Positions 33,247 to 40,567 of a stretch of DNA of 64,000 nt are shown piece after piece. Made by a program: the position numbers and the translations under genes. The stretch comes from Anaerolineales bacterium UBA2317 (GTDB taxonomy: Bacteria; Chloroflexota; Anaerolineae; Anaerolineales; Villigracilaceae), in NCBI GenBank assembly GCA_002345215.1, contig DDVH01000029.1:10204-74203 (forward strand), read 5' to 3'. The stretch's first letter is position 1, and each line of letters begins with the position of its first letter. The notes below the pieces were generated by a model, which had not been told where the DNA came from, searched no databases, and saw only the letters and a program-made list of their open reading frames with translations.

Positions 33247-35496
33247 CTAGCGACTCAAAACCATTATCAATAAACCCTGACCATTTGCAAACGCTACGGT
33301 CAGACCTGCAAAAACGACAGAAACCATAGACATTAACTTGATGAGGATGTTGAGGGAAGGTCCAGACGTGTCCTTGAACGGGTCACCAACAGTATCACCA
33401 ACGACAGCCGCTTTGTGAGCGTTTGAGCCTTTGCCACCATGATGCCCTTCTTCAATATACTTCTTGGCGTTATCCCATGCTCCGCCTGCGTTAGACATCA
33501 TCAAAGCAAGGGAGAGTGCGGTTGCTAAACCACCTACTAAGAGACCCAACACACCTGCCACGCCCATTAATATGCCTACTACTACAGGCACAACAATGGC
33601 TAACAGAGACGGGACAACCATTTCTCTTAATGCCGAACGCGTACTGATTTCAACACAAGTGGCATAATCTGGCTTGGCTTTGCCTTCCATAATACCGGGG
33701 ATTTCGCGGAATTGGCGGCGCACTTCTACGACCATTTCGTTTGCCGCACGCCCTACTGCACTCATGGTGAGAGCACAAAAATAGAAAGCAACCATGCCAC
33801 CGATAAATGAACCTAATAAGAAAAGCGGGTTAAGCGGATTGATATCATAAGCAACCATAAAATCTCGCATTTGCATCGTTTGTACATCAAGCCCACTTAA
33901 GGTTGTGACACCTTTTGTTAATAAACTAACGCGCATTTGCTCCACATAACTAGCCAACAATGCCAGACCCGTCAACGCAGCTGAACCAATTGCAAATCCT
34001 TTACCTGTTGCGGCGGTTGTATTTCCTAAAGCATCTAATTGGTCAGTTCGCTTGCGGATGTCAGGTCCAAGACCAGACATTTCAGCATTCCCTCCAGCAT
34101 TATCAGCAATCGGACCGTAAGCATCAGTCGCGAGAGTGATACCTAATGTAGAAAGCATACCTACAGAAGCCATAGCAACACCAAATAAACCATTGAGCGT
34201 GCTAGAAAAACCACCCGAAAGATAATATGAAAGAGCCGAACCAATCACAATAACAATCACTGGCAATGCAGTGGAACTCATCCCAACAGCCAAACCGCTG
34301 ATGATCACTGTGCCAGGTCCTGTATTGCTTTGTTCAGCAATACCTTTTGTAGGTTTATATTCGCCTGATGTGTAATACTCAGTAATACGACCAATCAGAA
34401 TACCAACTATCAAGCCGACTATCAAAGGAAGCCACGCTTGCCAGTTTGTGTGATTGGCTAAATTCAAGAAGTCAAGCAAAAAGTAAGAAGCGATTGCAAT
34501 GACCCCTGCACCAATCCAAATAGAACGCTCAAAAGCAAAAATTAATTCCTTCATGGTGGCGTTTTCACGAGCATTGACAGTGAAAATAGCTATAACAGAA
34601 ATGATAGCTCCCAACCCAGCCAACATAACAGGTGCGGCAATGTACTTAAGTTGCTCACCAACACCAAGCCCTACCGCAACTGCACCTGCCACACCTAGTG
34701 CCGCGGCGGCTAAAATAGAAGCGGAATATGATTCATACAAGTCAGCACCCATGCCAGCCACATCACCGACGTTATCACCTACATTATCAGCGATGGTAGC
34801 AGGGTTACGTGGGTCATCTTCAGGGATGCCTGCTTCGACCTTACCAACTAAATCTGCGCCGACATCAGCCGCTTTGGTATAGATACCACCACCCACACGA
34901 CCAAACAAAGCCATAGTAGATGCTCCAACAGCCGCACTGAGCATAATAGTAGTAATGTCTTGAACTGTTACTGCGCCCAGCCCCATGCCAAAACCAAAGT
35001 ACAGGACAAGGAACCACAGTGACATATCCAATAGCGACATGCCCACTACGCCCAAGCCCATCACCGCACCACCACGAAACGCAACACGTAAACCATCATT
35101 AAGGCTTTTACGAGCGGCATTCGCTGTACGAGCAGAAGCATTCGTAGCTGTACGCATTCCAATAAAACCTGCGATACCAGAAGAAAGCCCAGCAGTGATA
35201 AAAGCAATCATCACAAAAGAACGTTGTGCTCCAAGCATCGAAAGAACAAAGAACACTACAAATAACCCCGCAAAAACATAGCCAACATAACGATATTGTG
35301 CCCGCAAGTAAGCCATTGCGCCTTCACGCACTGCTTGGGCAATTTCAATCATTTTTTCGGTGCCTTCGGTCTCACGCATCATCGCCTTGTATAAGTAATA
35401 AGCAGTAACAAGAGCTACGAGTGCGCCGATCGGACCTAACCACCACAACAATGGCAAAGACCCTGCCACAGAAGTTAAAACTATTTCAAAATTCAT
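33247..35496 (-). CDS. hppA: Membrane pyrophosphatase, K+-dependent type (Na+ or H+ pump)
   Basis: 749 residues from the ATG at 35496, which has SD GGAGGAG; a longer frame to 35622 has no support. It shares the PPi-binding core (KAADVGADLVGKVEAGIPEDDPRNPATIADNVGDNVGDVAG) but its cation-class motif is GNTTAATGKG: Ala at the key site (residue 495) and Gly at the +3 site, the mark of K+-dependent enzymes. DLYESYS in helix 6 has the Glu position found in Na+-pumping and some H+-pumping members, so the ion is undecided. A terminator-like hairpin stands in its leader. Probably co-transcribed with the K+-independent paralogue downstream. Confidence 0.95.
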   Translation of the reverse strand: MNFEIVLTSVAGSLPLLWWLGPIGALVALVTAYYLYKAMMRETEGTEKMIEIAQAVREGAMAYLRAQYRYVGYVFAGLFVVFFVLSMLGAQRSFVMIAFITAGLSSGIAGFIGMRTATNASARTANAARKSLNDGLRVAFRGGAVMGLGVVGMSLLDMSLWFLVLYFGFGMGLGAVTVQDITTIMLSAAVGASTMALFGRVGGGIYTKAADVGADLVGKVEAGIPEDDPRNPATIADNVGDNVGDVAGMGADLYESYSASILAAAALGVAGAVAVGLGVGEQLKYIAAPVMLAGLGAIISVIAIFTVNARENATMKELIFAFERSIWIGAGVIAIASYFLLDFLNLANHTNWQAWLPLIVGLIVGILIGRITEYYTSGEYKPTKGIAEQSNTGPGTVIISGLAVGMSSTALPVIVIVIGSALSYYLSGGFSSTLNGLFGVAMASVGMLSTLGITLATDAYGPIADNAGGNAEMSGLGPDIRKRTDQLDALGNTTAATGKGFAIGSAALTGLALLASYVEQMRVSLLTKGVTTLSGLDVQTMQMRDFMVAYDINPLNPLFLLGSFIGGMVAFYFCALTMSAVGRAANEMVVEVRRQFREIPGIMEGKAKPDYATCVEISTRSALREMVVPSLLAIVVPVVVGILMGVAGVLGLLVGGLATALSLALMMSNAGGAWDNAKKYIEEGHHGGKGSNAHKAAVVGDTVGDPFKDTSGPSLNILIKLMSMVSVVFAGLTVAFANGQGLLIMVLSR

Positions 35497-35512
35497 ATCA
35501 CTCCTCCAATAG

Positions 35513-35540
35513 GAAAAAAGAATATCGGCTTGCGCCGATA
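35513..35540 (-). promoter_or_regulatory. Terminator-like hairpin in the leader of the K+-dependent hppA
   Basis: Reverse strand TATCGGC, tetraloop GCAA, GCCGATA, then TTCTTTTTT, and 8 bp later the SD of hppA. No reverse-strand gene lies upstream that would need a terminator here, so it may act as an attenuator or a stabilising leader hairpin. GCAA is a GNRA tetraloop. Confidence 0.5.
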
Positions 35541-35605
35541 AAAGCACGGCGATTTTACAGTTGCAAAGTGAATGTGTCAAGAAATGAGCAAGCATTAATA
35601 AAAAT

Positions 35606-35634
35606 TTGACAGCCCATACCAAACCTGATAATAT
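35606..35634 (+). promoter_or_regulatory. Promoter of the A-type Fe-S carrier gene
   Basis: TTGACA (35606-35611), 17-bp spacer, TAATAT (35629-35634), followed 30 bp on by AAAAGGAGAAAG and the ATG at 35671. The -35 is a perfect consensus. Confidence 0.75.
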
Positions 35635-35670
35635 ATATCAAAATTCATCTATTTGATAAAAGGAGAAAGA

Positions 35671-36072
35671 ATGCTCCAAGAAATTGAAACCCAACTCTTT
35701 ACACTTACACCAGCCGCAACTCAAGCTGTTAAAGATATTTTGTCCCAACGCAATCTAGAAGGGTATGCTCTGCGCGTTTACGTAGCAGGTGGCGGATGCT
35801 GTGGTGTAAACTTTGGCATGGCACTCGATAACAACTTCCGTGATGTTGATACAACTTTTGAATCCAATGGCGTCAAAGTTGTTGTAGATGAAGTATCTAT
35901 CGATTACTTACGCAACGCCACTGTTGATTTCGTCAACGACCCACAACGCGGTGCAGGTTTCGCAGTAGATAGCCCCAATGCCAAGAAAGAAGGCGGTTGT
36001 GCCTGTGGTGGGCACGATAGCGAAGCCAGTTCCTGTGCTTGCGGTGGCGGTTCTTGCGGATGCCATAATTAA
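35671..36072 (+). CDS. HesB/IscA/ErpA-type Fe-S carrier with Cys-rich C-terminal tail
   Basis: 133 residues from the ATG at 35671 (SD AAGGAG). FTLTPAATQAVKDILSQRNLEGYALRVYVAGGGCCGVNFGMAL is the A-type carrier start; VVVDEVSIDYLRNATVDFVND carries on the fold. The usual C-terminal CGCG is replaced by KKEGGCACGGHD and then SSCACGGGSCGCHN, so the tail holds seven Cys instead of two. A-type proteins pass Fe-S clusters to target enzymes. The enlarged Cys tail may hold an extra cluster or metal. It has its own promoter and a strong terminator, so it is monocistronic. Confidence 0.88.
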   Translation: MLQEIETQLFTLTPAATQAVKDILSQRNLEGYALRVYVAGGGCCGVNFGMALDNNFRDVDTTFESNGVKVVVDEVSIDYLRNATVDFVNDPQRGAGFAVDSPNAKKEGGCACGGHDSEASSCACGGGSCGCHN

Positions 36073-36089
36073 AAAGAATAATGATGAAA

Positions 36090-36120
36090 AGAGAGCAGTT
36101 TCCACTGCTCTCTTTTTTTT
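36090..36120 (+). terminator. Terminator of the A-type carrier gene
   Basis: AGAGAGCAGT, loop TTCC, ACTGCTCTCT, followed by a run of T to 36120. Strong 10-bp stem. Confidence 0.92.
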
Positions 36121-36162
36121 CGCTTCATTTCTAAGGGGATACCTGATTCTGTTTCAGAGGCA

Positions 36163-36786
36163 TCATCTTCCACGTAAGAAAGAAATCAACACCCCAAAGC
36201 CACCGATAAACCCCAAACTCAATATCAATAAACCCGCCGGCACACGATTCACTTCTTCTTCAGGTAAAAATGTTGAGACCGCAATTTCAGGTGCGGGTGT
36301 AAACGTCGGCAAACGAGTCGGGGTAACAGGGTCAATAAATGCGGCGGCAAGGGTAGGGTCAAGCGTAGGTGTAGAAGCAAGTGTCGGCGTACTAGGAGCC
36401 GGCAGAACTGGCAAATCTCCAAACTTGATTGTTTCTACATATACACCAAACACCCAAGCCACAGATTCTGGAATGCCCGGATAATAAATTTGGATATACT
36501 CACCATCTTGAGAAATGCCATATGCAGGAAGTTCTTGTCCCATCAAAATTACGCCCACTTGCGGATACAACGAAGCACTCGGACCTGAATACACAGGCAC
36601 AAGCTCATTACTTTGGTCAATGCGCACACGCACAATTCTGCCTGCTTCTGTACCTGTGACTGTAGGGATAGAACCTGTTGGTTGTTGTGCAGAGACATTG
36701 GCATAAGGAGATAATGGAAACATTATCCCTAAGCCAATAAATATAAAAACAAAAGAAATAAAAAAAACTATTTTTTGTTTTGGCAT
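36163..36786 (-). CDS. Membrane-anchored SH3-like domain protein with Thr/Pro stalk
   Basis: 207 residues: signal peptide (MPKQKIVFFISFVFIFIGLG), an SH3-like domain (VPVYSGPSASLYPQVGVILM through AWVFGVYVE) at about 50-120, a stalk rich in Thr/Pro with LDPTLAAAFIDPVTPTRLPTFTP, then a C-terminal membrane segment (GLLILSLGFIGGFGVLISF) and a basic end RGR. It should face outward, held at its C-terminus. It is a paralogue of the gene just upstream (1 bp gap), which has the same order of parts. Function unknown. Confidence 0.82.
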   Translation of the reverse strand: MPKQKIVFFISFVFIFIGLGIMFPLSPYANVSAQQPTGSIPTVTGTEAGRIVRVRIDQSNELVPVYSGPSASLYPQVGVILMGQELPAYGISQDGEYIQIYYPGIPESVAWVFGVYVETIKFGDLPVLPAPSTPTLASTPTLDPTLAAAFIDPVTPTRLPTFTPAPEIAVSTFLPEEEVNRVPAGLLILSLGFIGGFGVLISFLRGR

Positions 36787-36787
36787 T

Positions 36788-37396
36788 TTATCTACGAATG
36801 AGTGAAAGCAGAAAACCGATAAAGCCTAAAATGGCAAACGCGATAATAATAGTTGCTAATGGAACCGAATCATTTATTGAAGATGATGTGGATGTAAATG
36901 TAGCAAGTGGCGTCATAGATGGTTGTGGTGTAAAAGTTGGCAAGCGCGTGCTAGTGGGTTCAACAACAAATTGAGCCGCAAGGGTTGGGTCAACAGTGGA
37001 AGTAGCAGGACCCAAAGGCGTAGGTGGAGGCGGAACAATAATCAAGTTTCCGGGTGGCGAAACTTGCACAAGTGGTGAATACACCCAACCAACACCATCC
37101 GGAGCAGATGGAAATTCAATTTGAATCCAATCACCACCTTGTGACCTGCCCAAAGCTGGGGCTGTGGCACCTTGTAATAAAATGCCGACAATTGGATATA
37201 CTGTAGAACTTGGACCTAAACGCACATTGATTTGTGGTTCATCTGTGATGACCGTGATAAACAAACCAGTTGTAGGCGCAGGAGTCTGTGTAGGTTCTTG
37301 AGCCAAGACGAAGGTTGAAAAAGAGGCGGAAAAAAATCCAATAAGTGTAAGAAAAATTAAAGTAAATTTTATAAATTGAAACCTGTATTGTGTCAT
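36788..37396 (-). CDS. Membrane-anchored SH3-like domain protein, paralogue of 36163
   Basis: 202 residues with a signal peptide (FIKFTLIFLTLIGFFSA), SH3-like domain (INVRLGPSSTVYPIVGILLQ to GVGWVYSPLV), stalk VDPTLAAQFVVEPTSTRLPTFTPQP and a C-terminal membrane helix (LATIIIAFAILGFIGFLL) with SLIRR end. The stalk word DPTLAA-F/Q-PTxTRLPTFTP is shared with the neighbour, so the two arose by tandem duplication. SD AAGGAG lies about 14 nt before the start. Divergent from 37444 across 47 bp. Confidence 0.82.
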   Translation of the reverse strand: MTQYRFQFIKFTLIFLTLIGFFSASFSTFVLAQEPTQTPAPTTGLFITVITDEPQINVRLGPSSTVYPIVGILLQGATAPALGRSQGGDWIQIEFPSAPDGVGWVYSPLVQVSPPGNLIIVPPPPTPLGPATSTVDPTLAAQFVVEPTSTRLPTFTPQPSMTPLATFTSTSSSINDSVPLATIIIAFAILGFIGFLLSLIRR

Positions 37397-37427
37397 TTCG
37401 TATACTTTCTAAGGAGAATCGCAAAGG

Positions 37428-37439
37428 CGATTATAATCG
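37428..37439. promoter_or_regulatory. Palindromic shared -10 element CGATTATAATCG
   Basis: The 12-bp palindrome offers TATAAT on both strands between two divergent genes. On the forward strand TATAAT ends 6 nt before the ATG at 37444, which has no SD. On the reverse strand it lies about 33 nt before the ATG at 37396. No good -35 is seen on either side. Confidence 0.45.
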
Positions 37440-37443
37440 AGTT

Positions 37444-38028
37444 ATGGAACGCAGAATTTTTCATGGAAAAATAAAACCACTAGATATTGCGCATGCTTTG
37501 TTGGGTGAATTTAATCGCGGAAATTTTCGCGCACAAACATTAGGTCAAAATGATAGGGTGGTTGTGCAAGTAACCACACGCCCGGATGCCCTCTCTGGCG
37601 GGCAAACTGCAATGACGGTAACGATTCAAACAATTGATGAAGGTGTGATGATTGAGTTTGGTCAGCAGGCTTGGTTGGGCGTAGCCGCGAGTTTGGGTGT
37701 GAGTGCCTTATCGGCTTTGAAAAATCCGTTTAGTTTGTTAGGGCGTTTGGATGATATTGCTCAAGATATTGAGAATTTAACGTTGCGCGAAAAAGTTTGG
37801 CAAGTGATTTCTAAAGCGGCGCGGTCTGCTGGGGCTTCGGCTGAGCTTTCTGAAAATTTGAAACGCACTACTTGTGAATATTGCCATGTTGCCAATAAAG
37901 TTGGCGAACCATCCTGTGTGGCATGTGGTGCTCCGCTTGGGTTGGCGCAACCGAATACTTGTAGAAACTGCGGGTTTGTTGTAAAGGTGGGAACAAAAAC
38001 TTGCCCGAATTGTAAAAGTTCTTTATAA
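37444..38028 (+). CDS. Zinc-ribbon protein of unknown function
   Basis: 194 residues from the ATG at 37444. The front (ERRIFHGKIKPLDIAHALLGEFNRGNFRAQ) is a mixed alpha/beta part with a hydrophobic stretch WLGVAASLGVSALSALKNPF in the middle. The C-terminus has two double-Cys ribbons: CEYCHVANKVGEPSCVACG and CRNCGFVVKVGTKTCPNCKS, the usual DZR pattern. It could be a membrane-associated regulator or scaffold. No family name can be given. A TATAAT ends 6 nt before the start, so it is probably leaderless. Confidence 0.75.
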   Translation: MERRIFHGKIKPLDIAHALLGEFNRGNFRAQTLGQNDRVVVQVTTRPDALSGGQTAMTVTIQTIDEGVMIEFGQQAWLGVAASLGVSALSALKNPFSLLGRLDDIAQDIENLTLREKVWQVISKAARSAGASAELSENLKRTTCEYCHVANKVGEPSCVACGAPLGLAQPNTCRNCGFVVKVGTKTCPNCKSSL

Positions 38029-38052
38029 GACTTCTTGCAAAAGTCTTTTTAG

Positions 38053-38119
38053 CCACAGAGAACACAGAGAAAAAAAGAGATTTAAGTGTTTTTCTCAGAG
38101 AAATCGGTGCACTCTGTGG
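38053..38119. repeat. CCACAGAG-type dispersed inverted repeat, copy 3
   Basis: CCACAGAGAACACAGAGA on the left is mirrored by TCGGTGCACTCTGTGG on the right, with a GA-rich and T-rich centre. It lies just after the zinc-ribbon gene. The remaining part of 38029-38230 holds a promoter for the FHA genes and nothing else recognised. Confidence 0.8.
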
Positions 38120-38193
38120 GTTTGTTTTAGGCACTTATGCAAGAGGTTTATAAAAGAAAAAACAAATTTGCAAAATAATGCGGGCTGATAGGC

Positions 38194-38222
38194 TTGCACA
38201 ATTAGCGTGCACGCTCTATAAT
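38194..38222 (+). promoter_or_regulatory. Promoter of the FHA gene pair
   Basis: TTGCAC (38194-38199), 17-bp spacer, TATAAT (38217-38222). The first start codon, GTG 38231, comes only 8 nt later, so the mRNA would have nearly no leader. The ATG at 38240 has an AGGTG about 7 nt before it and is the alternative. Confidence 0.7.
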
Positions 38223-38230
38223 TCTACTAG

Positions 38231-39061
38231 GTGCGATTTATGAACTTGAAAGAACTAGAGGCACGGCTTCAACATTTGATTGAAGTGGATTTGCTAAGTG
38301 TACTGCCCGGGCGAAAAATTGAAGATGTCATTATCCAAAAATTAGCCGCCGCTATTCAGCACAATACCCTCACAACCGCTTACTCCTCCACTGCCCCCGA
38401 TGTTTTCACATTAATTTTGCACCCAGAGACTGCCAAACATTGGCAAGACCAAAAATTGCTTGCAGTAGTATTGCATTCTATTGCGTCTGTAGCGCAAGAG
38501 GCTGGGCTGAGATTTATAATTACCCCCACGGTAACAATTTCTACAGACGAGAAAATTCCACTTAACGACGCTGAGGTGGTAGCGTCACATAGGGTAGAGG
38601 CTATGTCAGAAACAAACGCAAACCCATCACCAGTTGAAAATGAAAATCAAGAAGATAATGAACGCATTCCAGAAAATGCCTTCTTGATTGTAGAGGGCGT
38701 GAAGGTATTTCCTTTAACAACCAATGTTGTTAATATCGGGCGCAGGTTGGATAATCAATTAATTATTGATGACCCACGTGTGTCTCGTAACCATGCTCAA
38801 TTACGTTCGATTAAAGGACGTTTTGTGGTATTTGACTTAAACTCAACCGGCGGAACGTTTGTGAATGGTCAACGCACCAGCCAAAGCGTTTTGTATCCGG
38901 GTGATGTGATTTCGTTAGCAGGCGTGGCATTAATCTTTGGTCAAGATAACCCACCACCGCGACCGGATTTGAAAGATACCAGTCCGTTTCAAAACGCCAG
39001 CGTAGATAGACCGACCGCTATTTTGAAAGAACATTCCACAGCCAAATTACCTAAAAAATGA
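38231..39061 (+). CDS. FhaA-like protein (DUF3662 domain plus FHA domain)
   Basis: 276 residues from GTG 38231, or 273 from the ATG at 38240. Residues 1-110 match the DUF3662/FhaA N-terminal domain (LEARLQHLIEVDLLSVLPGRKIEDVIIQKLAAAIQ, VFTLILHPETA). A linker rich in Asn/Glu leads to an FHA domain at about 150-240: VNIGRRLDNQLIIDDPRVSRNHAQLR with the phosphothreonine-binding Arg, Ser and Asn, then LNSTGGTFVNGQR. In Actinobacteria FhaA binds phosphorylated partners in cell-wall growth. It overlaps the next FHA gene by 4 bp. No Ser/Thr kinase or phosphatase is next to it. Confidence 0.88.
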   Translation: MRFMNLKELEARLQHLIEVDLLSVLPGRKIEDVIIQKLAAAIQHNTLTTAYSSTAPDVFTLILHPETAKHWQDQKLLAVVLHSIASVAQEAGLRFIITPTVTISTDEKIPLNDAEVVASHRVEAMSETNANPSPVENENQEDNERIPENAFLIVEGVKVFPLTTNVVNIGRRLDNQLIIDDPRVSRNHAQLRSIKGRFVVFDLNSTGGTFVNGQRTSQSVLYPGDVISLAGVALIFGQDNPPPRPDLKDTSPFQNASVDRPTAILKEHSTAKLPKK

Positions 39062-39522
39062 GTGCTTCAATTGTATTGGCATTGCGGATATTAACTGCAA
39101 TTGCTTTATATGCTTTTCTGGCATGGGCTTTGTATTCTTTGTACCGTGAAGTGCACAGACAAGGCTTCAACTTAGCAAACCGCCGAGTTCCGGGTATCAG
39201 TTTGATGGTCAAACAAGGAAGCGGAAGTTCATCCTTAAGACATTTTGCTCAACCGGAAATTATCTTAGGGCGTGACCCCGGCAGTGACATCCCCTTATTA
39301 GATGATAGAGTCTCGGCTCGCCATGCACAATTGGTGTATCATCACGGGCAATGGTGGCTAGAAGACCTCGCCTCAACCAACGGAACTTTTTTGAATAACT
39401 CTCCAATTTCTATGCCAACCGTGATAACATCAGGCGATGAAATTATGTGTGGCAACATTCGCCTCACCATTAGTCTTTCTGAAAATGTCATCATCGAACC
39501 CACACAGAGAGTAAAAAAATAA
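39058..39522 (+). CDS. FhaB-like membrane FHA-domain protein
   Basis: 154 residues. One N-terminal membrane helix (IVLALRILTAIALYAFLAWALYSLY) followed by a cytoplasmic FHA domain with IILGRDPGSDIPLLDDRVSARHAQLVYH and LEDLASTNGTFLNNSPIS, which keep the Arg, Ser, Asn and His of the phosphothreonine site. This is the arrangement of FhaB/FipA. Starts inside the ATGA overlap with the FhaA-like gene, so they are co-translated. mtnP begins one base after its stop. Confidence 0.88.
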   Translation: MSASIVLALRILTAIALYAFLAWALYSLYREVHRQGFNLANRRVPGISLMVKQGSGSSSLRHFAQPEIILGRDPGSDIPLLDDRVSARHAQLVYHHGQWWLEDLASTNGTFLNNSPISMPTVITSGDEIMCGNIRLTISLSENVIIEPTQRVKK

Positions 39523-39523
39523 T

Positions 39524-40384
39524 ATGACAAAAGCAACTATCGCAATCATCGGTGGTTCTGGTTTATACAATATGAAGGGTTTGAAAAATACTGAAGAAAT
39601 TTCAGTAGATACACCTTTCGGAAAACCAAGCTCACCCATTACAGTTGGCACATTAGAAGGAAAACAAGTTGCCTTTTTAGCACGGCATGGTATTGGTCAC
39701 TACATCACCCCCACCGAAGTTCCATATTTAGCAAATATTTACGCACTTAAATCTTTAGGTGTTGAAAGAATAATCAGCATCAGCGCGTGTGGCTCATTGC
39801 GTGAAGATTACGCGCCTGGTCATATCGTCATCCCTGATAATTTGTTTGATTTTACAAAAGATAGAAGACGTTCTTTTTTTGGTGATGGATTTGTAGCACA
39901 CATCAGTGTAGCTGACCCGTTTTGTGAGGACTTATCTAACCATGTAGAAAAATCGCTTCAACCTACGGGCGGAACTGTGCATCGCGGGGGGACATTTATC
40001 ACCATTGAAGGACCGCGCTTTTCGACCAAAGCCGAATCAAATTTATATCGCGCATGGAATATGTCCATCATTGGCATGACGGCTTCACCCGAAGCCTTTT
40101 TAGCCAAAGAAGCCGAGATGTGCTATAGCGTGATGGCACACGTGACAGACTATGATGTTTGGCATACGAGCGAAAGCCCTGTGACCGTTGAAATGGTGAT
40201 TCAAACCTTGAATAAAAATACAGACATTGCCCAAGAAGCGATTCGTAATTTGGTAAAAGATTTACCAAAAAGAAAATGTAATTGCGAAAATGCTTTATCT
40301 ACGGCGTTGATTACAAACCCCAAAGCCATACCAGCAGAGACGATGAAGAAGTTAGAGTTGTTGGTGAAGAAGTATTATAAGTAA
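39524..40384 (+). CDS. mtnP: S-methyl-5'-thioadenosine phosphorylase
   Basis: 286 residues, usual for MTAP. AIIGGSGLYNMKG (phosphate-binding Ser), VAFLARHGIGHYITPTEVPYLAN, SISACGSLREDYAPGHIVIPD, TFITIEGPRFSTKAESNLYR and GMTASPEAFLAKEAEMCYSVMAHVTDYDVWH are all present, the last giving the Asp used for adenine. It cleaves methylthioadenosine to adenine and methylthioribose-1-phosphate in methionine salvage and polyamine metabolism. Starts right after the FHA gene, so it rides on that promoter. No other salvage genes are beside it. Confidence 0.96.
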   Translation: MTKATIAIIGGSGLYNMKGLKNTEEISVDTPFGKPSSPITVGTLEGKQVAFLARHGIGHYITPTEVPYLANIYALKSLGVERIISISACGSLREDYAPGHIVIPDNLFDFTKDRRRSFFGDGFVAHISVADPFCEDLSNHVEKSLQPTGGTVHRGGTFITIEGPRFSTKAESNLYRAWNMSIIGMTASPEAFLAKEAEMCYSVMAHVTDYDVWHTSESPVTVEMVIQTLNKNTDIAQEAIRNLVKDLPKRKCNCENALSTALITNPKAIPAETMKKLELLVKKYYK

Positions 40385-40427
40385 TCAAAAACACTGTGAG
40401 GATTATCGATAAAGCCAATTCTGTATA

Positions 40428-40455
40428 TTGACAAATCTAATAAGATACGTATAAA
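40428..40455 (+). promoter_or_regulatory. Promoter of the RHS gene
   Basis: TTGACA (40428-40433), 16-bp spacer, TATAAA (40450-40455), about 110 bp before the RHS start at 40568. The leader between them has no further feature recognised; an SD-like GAGGAAATAGGG precedes the ATG. Confidence 0.6.
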
Positions 40456-40567
40456 ATTCAAACTTGAGTGCCTTAGGAAATTGGTGCAAAAAAGGCACAA
40501 GCAAATTTTATTGACAATTGAATAATTAAAAAAGTAACTTCATCCAAGAAACGTGAGGAAATAGGGT

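Noticed and set aside
35497..35622. Longer start for the K+-dependent hppA
   Set aside because: The extra 42 residues run through a terminator-like hairpin and a non-coding leader; the ATG at 35496 has a perfect SD.
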